Positions 14,956 through 22,737 of a stretch of DNA of 64,000 bases are shown here, one piece after another; within the stretch, counting starts at the first letter, position 1, and the number at the start of each line of letters is the position of its first letter. Origin of the DNA: a candidate division TM6 bacterium GW2011_GWE2_42_60 (GTDB lineage: Bacteria; Babelota; Babeliae; Babelales; Babelaceae); assembly GCA_000996275.1 (NCBI GenBank), contig LCEG01000003.1:186001-250000 (forward strand), in the 5' to 3' direction. The position numbers were made by a program, and so were the translations under genes. The notes beneath the pieces are model-generated. The model was not told where the DNA came from and ran no database searches. It saw only the letters and a list, made by a program, of their open reading frames with translations.

Positions 14956-16302
14956 TTATGTTGTCAATGCGAGGAGAGAGTCTTTGACATCCTCATGAAA
15001 TCCCACCATTTTTGCAACAGCATAGAGTGGATAAGAATGAATTCTTTCGCATACCGAATAGTTATTGGTAGAAAATCGTACCCCATAGGGGCTATCTTGA
15101 TGGCTATTTAAAAAACTCTGAATGCTTCTCAGTGTACGTCCTTTGCCACTCTTAACTTCAATCGGAATAATCTCTCTTCCGTACTGTATGAGATAATCGA
15201 CTTCTGCTGAATTTCCAGACGCATCACGCTTCCAATAATATAATTGCGCCTTTTTCATAGGATGTTCATAGGCGACCAACTCTTGGCCAACAAAAGACTC
15301 AACCATCATTCCTTTATTTATAAATGCTTCCAATGGGTTGAGAAGCCAATCTCCCGTTTTAAAGTCAAGAATGAATTGGCTTAAACCTATATCGAGAAAA
15401 AGTAATTTAAATGCCATTGTATCTGCCTGTGCTCCTAAAGGAAGACCTTGGGCATCTGTGTACATCACTCGATGAAGGATTCCGGCCGTCACCATAAGAT
15501 CAACACAAGGGTCGAGCTCTCTCTTTCTAAAATCGCCTATCTGACTGTATTTAAAAACTTTCCCCAATTGCTGCGGAATACGAGAAAAAAGCAAATCAAG
15601 ATATTTAACCTGATGGCTTTTCCCATATTTTATAAAGTCGTATTGATACGCAGACACGAGCGTTTGCGGTATCTGAGAGCAGGCATGCAGGTTAAGCATA
15701 TTTCTCCAGCAGACAACCGCCTGTGGCATACCACCAACCGCAAGATAATTTCCTAACAATTCGAACATTTTGTTATGAATCGCTTCAGAAATCTCTTCCT
15801 CCACAGGGTGAGTCAAAATTTCTTTAATAATCAAAAAGTGTCCAAGTGCATTTAAAAACTCAATAAATGATAATGGATACATATACAAAAACTGCACTCT
15901 CCCTACTGGCACTCCAACTTGCTGCAAAGCAAAATCAAGCAACGACCCCGCTGCAATCACATGGAGCTCAGGCAAGATTTCGTAAAAATATCGTAAGGCC
16001 AAAATTCCCTCGGGAACAGCCTGAATTTCATCAAAAAACAAAAGCGTCTTTCCTGGCTCAATCTCAATACCAGTTAAGGTAGAAATTTCCCGCAAAATTC
16101 TTTTTGGATCAAGATCACGATCAAAAATAGTCCTCGCTTGCTTGTTTAATTCAAAATTTATCTCCACAAATGAAGAAAATGTTTTGCCCAACGCCCGAAC
16201 TGCATATGTTTTCCCTACCTGGCGAGCTCCTCTTAATAAAAGAGGTTGGCGCAACGGACTATCTTTCCACTTCCGCAAATGATGGTCAATTAAACGCTTC
16301 AT
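14956..16302 (-). CDS. AAA ATPase with DUF4143 C-terminal domain (second copy)
   Basis: A 448-residue protein of the AAA_14/DUF4143 family, only distantly similar to the one at 11415-12599. Walker A is GARQVGKTY near residue 26, Walker B is LLFFDEIQAVPE near 107-118, and AAGSLLDFAL follows. The C-terminal part has AEVDYLIQYG followed by IIPIEVKSGKGR, the D...ExK pattern of this family. The role is unknown. AAGGAGAG precedes the ATG. The upstream region holds two 14-bp palindromes of opposite orientation, which together form the terminator of the preceding gene and may also act on this promoter. Confidence 0.85.
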   Translation of the reverse strand: MKRLIDHHLRKWKDSPLRQPLLLRGARQVGKTYAVRALGKTFSSFVEINFELNKQARTIFDRDLDPKRILREISTLTGIEIEPGKTLLFFDEIQAVPEGILALRYFYEILPELHVIAAGSLLDFALQQVGVPVGRVQFLYMYPLSFIEFLNALGHFLIIKEILTHPVEEEISEAIHNKMFELLGNYLAVGGMPQAVVCWRNMLNLHACSQIPQTLVSAYQYDFIKYGKSHQVKYLDLLFSRIPQQLGKVFKYSQIGDFRKRELDPCVDLMVTAGILHRVMYTDAQGLPLGAQADTMAFKLLFLDIGLSQFILDFKTGDWLLNPLEAFINKGMMVESFVGQELVAYEHPMKKAQLYYWKRDASGNSAEVDYLIQYGREIIPIEVKSGKGRTLRSIQSFLNSHQDSPYGVRFSTNNYSVCERIHSYPLYAVAKMVGFHEDVKDSLLALTT

Positions 16303-16335
16303 CGATCTCTCCTTAAAATAGTCTTAATGATAAAA

Positions 16336-16384
16336 AATAACCATGTATGGTTGAAATATAACACTATTTTAACCATACATGGTT
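16336..16384 (-). terminator. Long hairpin with T-run after the 16.4-17.1 kb gene
   Basis: AACCATGTATGGTT (16339-16352) and its reverse complement AACCATACATGGTT (16371-16384) can pair as a 14-bp stem, extended inward by about 6 pairs. On the minus strand the stem is followed by TTATTTTTTATC, a good intrinsic terminator. Each arm is itself nearly palindromic, and the two centres are 32 bp apart. Confidence 0.7.
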
Positions 16385-16412
16385 GAAAACTAACAATAAA
16401 ACTCTGTTGAAT

Positions 16413-17132
16413 TTAAAATATCTTGAGATATTTGCACAAGATCCAGGCCCCAATAACCAACGCCGTGGTTATTGCAGGACGAGCGATTTCAGTTATCACC
16501 TTATTGGTAGTCGTCGGCTGACTACTTTTGAGACCATCAACAGATTGCTCAACAGGACCGAATGAACCCGAAATTGCATCAAGAATATTATTGTTCATGC
16601 CTGATAAAACTTGAAGTAAACTGTTCGCATCAAGTGATGTTGTTTGTAATTTGCCAATAATATCGGTCACATCTCCCGTACCAAACTGTTTTGTTTGATC
16701 CTGAAAATACCCCAATCCTGAGCGAGACTCAGATTTTTGAGATCCACCACTAAAAACGGATAATAATGTTTTTTTCTTTTTGTGAGAAAGCTTTCCAAAC
16801 CCATAGACATTCATAAGAACTGGCGCAGGCAGAGCTATATTTTGAGGCCTATATTGAGGACGTAGAATAGGTTTTCCTGTTGGAAGTGGCTTAATAGATT
16901 CTTCATCAAAGGGACGTTCTTGCGTATCGTCACTTTCTGTAAGAATAATAGGTTTTTCGTTAAGCGGTTCGATTTTCTCAATTCGCTTATTCAACGATCC
17001 ACAGTTTATTTTTGTTTCGACTTTTTTTTCTGGTCCGTTAGGCTCTGAAGACCCTGAATTTTCATTCATGCACTCCATGCTTTCAAATGAAAGCAATCCA
17101 CCAAAAAATAGTAATGTAATCGTATACTTCAT
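16413..17132 (-). CDS. Secreted protein of unknown function with C-terminal membrane segment
   Basis: A 239-residue protein with a signal peptide (1-20), a polar, Pro- and Lys-rich middle of low complexity, and a hydrophobic helix at the extreme C-terminus (AITTALVIGAWILCKYLKIF), suggesting a tail anchor in a membrane. No domain is recognised. AGGGGGG lies before the ATG. It is transcribed away from the tmRNA region and ends in the strong hairpin just downstream. The tail helix followed by a short basic end is compatible with an envelope-anchored protein. Confidence 0.55.
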   Translation of the reverse strand: MKYTITLLFFGGLLSFESMECMNENSGSSEPNGPEKKVETKINCGSLNKRIEKIEPLNEKPIILTESDDTQERPFDEESIKPLPTGKPILRPQYRPQNIALPAPVLMNVYGFGKLSHKKKKTLLSVFSGGSQKSESRSGLGYFQDQTKQFGTGDVTDIIGKLQTTSLDANSLLQVLSGMNNNILDAISGSFGPVEQSVDGLKSSQPTTTNKVITEIARPAITTALVIGAWILCKYLKIF

Positions 17133-17184
17133 CCAACACCCCCCTTATCACTCGCCTATCCCTTTTAATCCTGTCTTGAGTGTA

Positions 17185-17225
17185 AGAAAAAACCCCTCTG
17201 CAAAACAATAGTTTGCAAAAGGGGT
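17185..17225 (-). terminator. Intrinsic terminator downstream of tmRNA
   Basis: On the minus strand a stem formed by ACCCCTTTTGCAAA and TTTGCAGAGGGGT is followed by TTTTTTCTT. It lies about 120 bp past the mature 3' end of tmRNA and is the first good terminator in that direction, so it probably ends the tmRNA precursor, with a dispersed repeat element in between. Confidence 0.7.
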
Positions 17226-17261
17226 AGAAATTCAGCTCTCATACTTCGCTCGTTTAAACCC

Positions 17262-17335
17262 CCATTCGACAGGCTCAGGACATGCTTCGAGACGTTTTGC
17301 TAGAGGCAAAACCCTCAGGGCGAGCGGAGATATGT
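17262..17335. repeat. Dispersed hairpin repeat, copy 1
   Basis: A member of a dispersed intergenic family, containing CATTCGACAGGCTCAGGA, the hairpin TTTTGC-TAGAG-GCAAAA and CCTCAGGGCGAGCGGAG. Related sequences occur at 18748-18800, 23981-24370, 27193-27232 and 28966-29015. Confidence 0.65.
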
Positions 17336-17347
17336 CATAAAAATATC

Positions 17348-17785
17348 TGGTGGAGGCGATGGGAATCGAACCCATGTCCGTATGTCATCAAATGCTAAGC
17401 ACTCCATGCTCAGCCTCTACTTATACAAGGTTACACCCATAGAGACATGGTAATGTAACAAAGTCCTTTATAGCAATCGAACAAGCTCCTACAAAGAAAA
17501 AATCTTGCTTGTTGTTTCATCTTGATAATACGATTCTAAGCAACTGGTGAACACGTCACTTAAAAAAGGTCGTAACTTAAGCTACAGCGAAAGCTGTTTG
17601 CTCATCTTTGCGGCGGAAAGCACCCAAGAGTGCAAACATACCGGCAAAAAGGGCAAGCATTAAGTTACTGGCAGGAACTGTTGTTTCTGCACTTATTGTT
17701 GTGGTCATTTGTTTAGCGAGCACAAAACCAAAGCTCGGCATGCTCTCAGTCAATCAACAATACACGTCGAAGCCAGTACGCCCCC
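17348..17785 (-). ncRNA. ssrA: tmRNA with an unusually long, membrane-segment-like tag
   Basis: A 438-nt transfer-messenger RNA, which rescues stalled ribosomes with SmpB. The 5' end GGGGGCG pairs with CGCCTCC before an encoded CCA, giving the acceptor stem. CTGGCTTCGAC is the D-arm region, and ATGGG-TTCGATT-CCCAT is the T-arm. The segment GCATGCCGAG and AATAAGTGCA align with the E. coli region before the resume codon. The inferred resume codon is GCA at 17690-17688, and the tag frame ends at TAA (17579-17577), giving 37 codons. The tag has VPAS at positions 5-8, a hydrophobic run at 10-25, RRK at 26-28, and ends in AFAVA, a normal protease-recognised end. E. coli encodes only 10 residues. 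The size (E. coli 363 nt) is explained by this insertion. smpB lies about 1 kb upstream on the same strand. Confidence 0.95.
17577..17690 (-). other. tmRNA tag reading frame, 37 codons plus stop
   Basis: From GCA to TAA the frame encodes Ala-Glu-Thr-Thr, then VPAS, a 16-residue apolar stretch of Leu/Ala/Phe/Met/Gly, RRKDEQT, and AFAVA. The other two frames from the same point stop after 7-9 codons and lack a degron-like end. The layout (VPxS, membrane helix with Gly, two or three Arg/Lys) resembles PEP-CTERM-type sorting tails. Resume-codon assignment rests on alignment to E. coli by eye. Confidence 0.8.
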
Positions 17786-17815
17786 AGATATTTCAAAGAT
17801 CTTAACTTTGGTTTA

Positions 17816-17844
17816 ATTCTAATAGAAAAGCGGAGGCGTGTCAA
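17816..17844 (-). promoter_or_regulatory. Strong sigma-70-type promoter of tmRNA
   Basis: On the minus strand: -35 TTGACA (17844-17839), a 17-bp spacer, and -10 TAGAAT (17821-17816). The predicted start is near 17809, giving a 5' leader of about 24 nt that RNase P would remove to expose GGGGGCG. Confidence 0.8.
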
Positions 17845-17941
17845 CTTTTTTTAAAGAAATTTGTCTGTTTTCTTTTTCTTATGTTAAAAAAAGAGAGTGA
17901 GAATAATAAACGCTTTCTGTTGTTACTAAAAAGGACTCCCC

Positions 17942-18745
17942 ATGAACTACCGAGTTTTTATTACACTAGCCGCTCTTACAGGCGCCTATAGCCATGCGGC
18001 TGAATCACAATCGACACAATTACCCTTCTCCCTCTCTTCAGATATTGAGCTTTTTGAGCAAAATCCATCACAAGAAGCCTGTTCTCTCCTTTTTAGCACC
18101 GCACTCGAAAACCTAAAAAAGTTGCCTGGGGAACTGGTTAAAGAGACGTTGATTATTCCGTTGTCAAAGGTTGCTAAAACACATACCGAACTTGTCATTG
18201 ACTGGGTTAATAATATACTTTTTATCAAGGCACCAGAGCGCAATGGCTTTTTAGCTGCTGTTTTTCTCGCAGCAGATCTTCCACAGCATGCACGATTGCT
18301 CCTTGATAATACACAGGAGTTCACCCAGCTTCTAGGCTTTTCACAAGAACGTACCAACTTGCTCATTCTCGTTCTCATCACCCAAATTACTCTCTATGAC
18401 TTCAAGATGGCGCATCAAGCGGTATCCCTCCTCTCACGTGGCGACCCAAACTTTTTCATCAAGAAGGGGCCTTGGGGAAACATCCTCCATCTCATAACAC
18501 AACTTGCAATGGGCCCAGGTGACCAACAAGAAGAAGATCCTGAAATAGCAATTCTCCAAGCCGTTTTTAAAACAGCTGAATTGATCTGTATTCATGCAAA
18601 AATATACGCACCAACCTTTTTTCAAGAAACCGATGCTCAAGGTAATACCCCTGCTCAAGTTGCAGCAATAGCTCAAGAAAGTTGTTCAGAGAATCGGAAT
18701 AAGACGCGGGCATTGTTAAAAGAAATTGAATTTATGCTTCAGTAA
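17942..18745 (+). CDS. Secreted helical-repeat (ankyrin-like) protein
   Basis: A 267-residue protein with a signal peptide (residues 1-19, SHAAE) and a helical body. The C-terminal part has ankyrin-like features (GNILHLITQLA, DAQGNTPAQVAAIAQ), but repeats are degenerate and I cannot count them reliably. AAGGA lies 8 bp before the ATG. It lies on the plus strand between tmRNA and smpB, which are both minus-strand, so it interrupts an otherwise typical pairing. It is probably one of the exported ankyrin-type family of this genome. Confidence 0.65.
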   Translation: MNYRVFITLAALTGAYSHAAESQSTQLPFSLSSDIELFEQNPSQEACSLLFSTALENLKKLPGELVKETLIIPLSKVAKTHTELVIDWVNNILFIKAPERNGFLAAVFLAADLPQHARLLLDNTQEFTQLLGFSQERTNLLILVLITQITLYDFKMAHQAVSLLSRGDPNFFIKKGPWGNILHLITQLAMGPGDQQEEDPEIAILQAVFKTAELICIHAKIYAPTFFQETDAQGNTPAQVAAIAQESCSENRNKTRALLKEIEFMLQ

Positions 18746-18747
18746 CC

Positions 18748-18800
18748 TCGATCGCTCATACTGAGTGTTTTTCCAAAGGAAAAATGTATCGAAGTATCAA
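18748..18800. repeat. Dispersed hairpin repeat, copy 2
   Basis: CGCTCATACTGAGTG, then the hairpin TTTTTCC-AAA-GGAAAAA, then TGTATCGAAG. It has the same order of blocks as one unit of the tandem array at 24 kb. It lies between convergent genes and may act as a bidirectional terminator. Confidence 0.65.
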
Positions 18801-18817
18801 AGTGTACGGGATCTGCT

Positions 18818-19282
18818 TCAGTAGTCATACTTGCCACGAAGCTCGCGACGCGTTTCGCGTTGAATATCACGCTCACGCATCTCTTCTTTGCGCTCATAGG
18901 ACTTCTTATGCTTACAAAGACCGACTTTAACTTTTACCTTACCACGCTCATTGAAATAGAGCGCAAGCGGAATAAGCGTAAGACCACCTCGAGAAATTTC
19001 ACCAATAAGGCGATGAATTTCACGCCGATGCATCAATAAAGCTCGGGTTCGCTTAGTAATCTGATCGTCATTTCCCTTTGTGTAGGCGTGAGAATAGGGA
19101 GCTATGTATGAATTGATCATCGTGAGCACACCATCGTGTGACACAATAAACGCACCCACTAAATTTGCCATACCAGATCGGAGAGATTTTACCTCATCAC
19201 CCGTAAGGGCTATACCTGCTTCAAAGGTATCGAGCACTGCATAGTCAAACAGAGCTTTTTTGTTTTGTGTAATAATTTTCAT
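18818..19282 (-). CDS. smpB: SsrA-binding protein SmpB
   Basis: A 154-residue protein, normal length, that binds tmRNA and delivers it to stalled ribosomes. It shows the oligonucleotide-binding core (YAVLDTFEAGIALTGDEVKSLR), the central loop, LIPLALYFNERGKVKVKVGLCKHKK, and a charged C-terminal tail ending RRELRGKYDY that enters the ribosomal mRNA channel. All parts expected of a working SmpB are present, which supports the tmRNA at 17.3-17.8 kb being functional despite its odd tag. AAGGTG precedes the ATG by a proper spacing. Confidence 0.96.
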   Translation of the reverse strand: MKIITQNKKALFDYAVLDTFEAGIALTGDEVKSLRSGMANLVGAFIVSHDGVLTMINSYIAPYSHAYTKGNDDQITKRTRALLMHRREIHRLIGEISRGGLTLIPLALYFNERGKVKVKVGLCKHKKSYERKEEMRERDIQRETRRELRGKYDY

Positions 19283-19436
19283 CTTCGCACCTTCGTTTTA
19301 TCGACTCTTTAAGCATTACAAGAAACGAAGCAATAGTCCACTATTCGGCCAGATAGAATTTTTTGATTAAAAAAATTATTTACTCTACGCTTTATCAAAG
19401 AATCCGTAATAATTACCCAACTAGAGGGCACTATAA

Positions 19437-20456
19437 ATGCACTATATTATCAGAACATTGATCATCTCAATCTCTTTAAGTAGTTTCTTTCTCAATGCAA
19501 CTAATAGCACTACCCTACCTCTCCACGCGGCAATAGAAAAGAACGACATTGAAACGTTTACTACCCTGTTAAAAAACCCAGAGATTGATATAAACCAACG
19601 AAACTCGAGTGGCAACTCTGCGCTTTATAGCGCCGTTCAAAATAACAATACCATTGCAGTAGAACTTCTTCTTGAAGCTGGTGTTGAAGTTGATTTAGTC
19701 AACGCTGAACTCAGTACGCCGCTCCAACGTGCTGCACTTGTTGGAAATTACGAAATTGTCGAACTGCTTCTACGCTATAACGCAGACCCGAACAAAACAA
19801 ACAAAATCGGCAACACAGCTCTGCACTGCGCAGCAAAATTATGCAAATTTCTTAATTTTCCTGATCCAAAGGCCTTAGAAAAATACGATGAAAATAGCAA
19901 ATGGGAATCGCTTGAAGATATTATCAAATGCAACGTCACCAAAGAAATAATCGAAATATTCACAAAAAACGCTCAGGAGAAATTAAAAATCGTACAACTT
20001 CTTTTAGAATATGACGCCAATAAAGTTATAAAAAATGAAGTTCCCTGCCAACCTACCGGCTACCTTCTTGCTAACAAAGGCACTAAAACGCTTGATGGTC
20101 AAACTGCCGCTGACATCGCCATGACTCAAGAAATAAAAGATTTTCTCAACTCAACAACCCCAGAAAAAAAACGATGTTACAAGAAGGTATTTTTTGTAAC
20201 AAAACAAGACTGCAAAGAAAAACCACTCGAGCCAAAAAAGGAACTGACTGAAGAACTCCATCCAGGCTCAAGAATACTTTATTTCACTGTCGGGGCATGC
20301 ATTGGCACACTTGCAGGTATCACACTATCGGTCTGCTGCTGGCATCTATACAAAAGAATCATAGCACCGCGATTTCTCATTAAACACTTAACTCAGAAAA
20401 AACTCTCTTTTATTGCTGAGCGGCCGCTGATTGAGGCGCTGCAGAAAGTCCTTTAA
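19437..20456 (+). CDS. Ankyrin-repeat protein with signal peptide and C-terminal membrane segment
   Basis: A 339-residue protein with a signal peptide (1-21) and about four to five ankyrin repeats over residues 27-230 (SSGNSALYSAVQNNNTIAVE, STPLQRAALVGNYEIVELLL, IGNTALHCAAK and a final DGQTAADIA). A hydrophobic helix (FTVGACIGTLAGITLSVCCW, about 281-302) and a basic tail follow. The topology suggests a membrane-anchored repeat domain on the periplasmic side or, if exported, in a host membrane (inference). GAGGG precedes the ATG. The 3' end overlaps the convergent DUF2062 gene by 47 bp. Confidence 0.82.
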   Translation: MHYIIRTLIISISLSSFFLNATNSTTLPLHAAIEKNDIETFTTLLKNPEIDINQRNSSGNSALYSAVQNNNTIAVELLLEAGVEVDLVNAELSTPLQRAALVGNYEIVELLLRYNADPNKTNKIGNTALHCAAKLCKFLNFPDPKALEKYDENSKWESLEDIIKCNVTKEIIEIFTKNAQEKLKIVQLLLEYDANKVIKNEVPCQPTGYLLANKGTKTLDGQTAADIAMTQEIKDFLNSTTPEKKRCYKKVFFVTKQDCKEKPLEPKKELTEELHPGSRILYFTVGACIGTLAGITLSVCCWHLYKRIIAPRFLIKHLTQKKLSFIAERPLIEALQKVL

Positions 20457-20907
20457 GATATATTTTTTTGATAATTGGATAGGTCACACATCCTGCAACA
20501 AGCGCAATAATATTCCCCCCAATGAGATACGGCCATAAATTGATCTGTTCAATGCCTGTATAGGGGGTGAGATATGAGGTTAATTTATGATTAAACCAGC
20601 CCATCCAAGCAGGCTCATATGCTGTCATATCGATGCTAAAAATACGAAAAACCCACATGCCAAAGAAATAGTCCATAAGAAGAATAGGCAGCATCGTCCA
20701 GGGGTTATTAATCGCATAAAGGACCGTAAAAACAACCGCTGTCTTTGCGCGCAATACAAAAGCAAGCACAAACATTAAAATAGTTTGAATGCCTAAAAAA
20801 GGCGAAAATGCCAAATAAACCCCTAGTGCAGAAGACCATGCCAACTTATGGGGTGATACACCCTGCTTCACAAACCGATCAATTAATTTCTTCCCAAACG
20901 AATTCAT
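20410..20907 (-). CDS. DUF2062 membrane protein
   Basis: A 165-residue protein with the DUF2062 signature: KQGVSPHKLAWSSALGVYLAFSPFLGIQT, then NNPWTMLPIL, and a C-terminal membrane helix (LIGGNIIALVAGCVTY). Three to four membrane segments. The family is common in Gram-negative bacteria, sometimes fused to glycosyltransferases, and its function is not known. GGGGGATG precedes the start ATG. It overlaps the 3' end of the convergent ankyrin gene. Confidence 0.8.
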   Translation of the reverse strand: MNSFGKKLIDRFVKQGVSPHKLAWSSALGVYLAFSPFLGIQTILMFVLAFVLRAKTAVVFTVLYAINNPWTMLPILLMDYFFGMWVFRIFSIDMTAYEPAWMGWFNHKLTSYLTPYTGIEQINLWPYLIGGNIIALVAGCVTYPIIKKIYLKGLSAAPQSAAAQQ

Positions 20908-21019
20908 ACATCCCCCGTAATTAAGAACCGACTCTGTTATTATAAAAAAACGATGTTGCTTTGAAAAAAGAGTTTTTTACGCTATCTTTACTCTCAGTAT
21001 AGTAAGAAAGGGTATCTGT

Positions 21020-21694
21020 ATGAAACGATTTACAACTCTCATTGTTTGCGGCATAACTATTTTAAGCGTATTTTACCCTCAATGCATCGATTGCAAAGGG
21101 TTTTTACCCTATGCAATTAATCTTCAACTACCATATACAAATGCCAACATTCCCGGTTACTACAAAGGATTTAAACTCCCTTTAAATGAGGGTCGCGCAC
21201 TTTTACCTGAGTGTAAATCTCCGCTTGTTTTTTCTTTGGTTATCACCACAAAACTCTCTTTTAGTATGCGAGATCGAACCGTTTCGAGTCTTATAAGAAA
21301 CCTTAATACCCCCTGTGCCTGGTACGATATTACACTCGTTTTTAAGACTGAAAACAATGACGATGGCGATGAAGAAACGCACCGCGAATATTCATGGATT
21401 ATTGAGAAAAAATCGCTCGACGATGTTCCAAAGCGACTTCCTATACACGCTATTGTCCTTCTCATCGACCCTCAATTTATTGAAGACGTTGTTGATAAAG
21501 AGACTACACACACCCCAGACATTATCAACTTGCCTACAATTGTTTTCAAAGAGCTCACCACTAAACAGTTGGTCAATGACTTTGAAAATGCTCTCGTTGT
21601 AGCCGCAATGAACGGGCTTGATCTTGATGCTATTCACTCCAAAGAGCGCCCTGCTTGTTTTGCAAACTCTTCTGCGATCACCACAATTTTATGA
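21020..21694 (+). CDS. Secreted protein of unknown function, coupled to tsaD
   Basis: A 224-residue protein with a signal peptide (about 1-25) and a mixed alpha/beta mature region without recognisable domain (LVFSLVITTKLSFSMRDRTV, then IHAIVLLIDPQFIEDVV). Its TGA overlaps the tsaD start in an ATGA, so translation of the two is probably coupled. AAAGGG precedes the ATG. There is no evidence linking its function to TsaD. Confidence 0.6.
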   Translation: MKRFTTLIVCGITILSVFYPQCIDCKGFLPYAINLQLPYTNANIPGYYKGFKLPLNEGRALLPECKSPLVFSLVITTKLSFSMRDRTVSSLIRNLNTPCAWYDITLVFKTENNDDGDEETHREYSWIIEKKSLDDVPKRLPIHAIVLLIDPQFIEDVVDKETTHTPDIINLPTIVFKELTTKQLVNDFENALVVAAMNGLDLDAIHSKERPACFANSSAITTIL

Positions 21695-22734
21695 GCACTA
21701 CATCTCATCTTATTTTAGGGATTGAGACATCATGCGATGAAACAGCCGCCGCAGTCTATCAAACAGGATTTGGCGTACGCTCATCTCTCCTCTTCACCCA
21801 AATTGAACTACACCGGCCCTATGGTGGTGTTATGCCCGAGGTTGCCTCGCGTTCCCATATCGAAAAAATTCACCTCATAGTTGAACAAGCCCTCTCAAAC
21901 GCATCCACTACACTTGCAGAAATAGATGCCATTGCCGTTGCTACAGGACCTGGTCTTCCCGGATCACTCTTAGTCGGATCATGCTTTGCAAAAGCTCTCG
22001 CCTACGAGTCAAAAAAACCACTCATTGCGGTCAATCATATTGAAGCTCACGTATTCTCTCCACTAATCGAAAACACCACTGTCCCCTTCCCACATCTCTG
22101 TCTTACTGCGTCTGGAGGACACACTGCTCTCTTTTATGTTGAAGATTTTGGAAAATATTCTCGCATAGGAACAACACTTGATGACTCAGCTGGAGAAGCA
22201 TTTGACAAGGTTGCAAAACTCATTGGGCTTTCTTATCCTGGCGGTCCCCTTATCGAACAACTCGCTCGCCAAGAGCATTTTAAAGATAGTCTTCACTACC
22301 CACGGCTCAAAAAAAAGTCTCTCAATTTTAGCTTTTCTGGTCTCAAAACAGCCGTTCTGTATGATCTCATAGAACGAGGCGCATTTGACTTAAAAACAAA
22401 AACATTTCTTGCTACCGATGACCCTACGCTTATTCGCATGGTTGCTAGTTCATTTTTAGTATGCGTTGGGGATATCTTTGTTGATCGCATCGCCCACGCA
22501 CTAACTCTTTTTCCTGATTGCAAAGCGATTACTTTCGCAGGTGGCGTTTCGTGTAATCGATATCTTAATGACCGCATCGCACAGATAGCCCACAACCACC
22601 GAATATCTTTCTTTTCTCCCGCCAAACACTATTGCACTGACAATGCAGCTATGGTAGCTTTTGTTGGAAGTTTTAAAATGCAACAGGGCTGTTTTTCGCC
22701 CCTATCTGTGGATATAAAACCACAAGGAGATTAG
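21691..22734 (+). CDS. tsaD: tRNA N6-threonylcarbamoyladenosine transferase TsaD
   Basis: A 347-residue ASKHA-fold enzyme that completes t6A37 modification on ANN-decoding tRNAs. It has the GIETSCDETAAAV start, the metal-binding HIEAH motif, LTASGGHTALF, the DDSAGEAFDKVAKLIGLSYPGG block and GGVSCN near the end. The start at ATGA overlap with the preceding gene gives the normal N-terminus MSTTSHLILGIETS; a frame start 36 bp upstream is unlikely. glyA follows after 3 bp, so they form one operon. Confidence 0.96.
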   Translation: MSTTSHLILGIETSCDETAAAVYQTGFGVRSSLLFTQIELHRPYGGVMPEVASRSHIEKIHLIVEQALSNASTTLAEIDAIAVATGPGLPGSLLVGSCFAKALAYESKKPLIAVNHIEAHVFSPLIENTTVPFPHLCLTASGGHTALFYVEDFGKYSRIGTTLDDSAGEAFDKVAKLIGLSYPGGPLIEQLARQEHFKDSLHYPRLKKKSLNFSFSGLKTAVLYDLIERGAFDLKTKTFLATDDPTLIRMVASSFLVCVGDIFVDRIAHALTLFPDCKAITFAGGVSCNRYLNDRIAQIAHNHRISFFSPAKHYCTDNAAMVAFVGSFKMQQGCFSPLSVDIKPQGD

Positions 22735-22737
22735 AGC

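Noticed and set aside
17608-17805. Plus-strand open frame of 65 codons opposite tmRNA
   Set aside because: It is antisense to the tmRNA body; the tmRNA has clear acceptor and T-arm structure and a promoter, and the frame has no ribosome site or homology.
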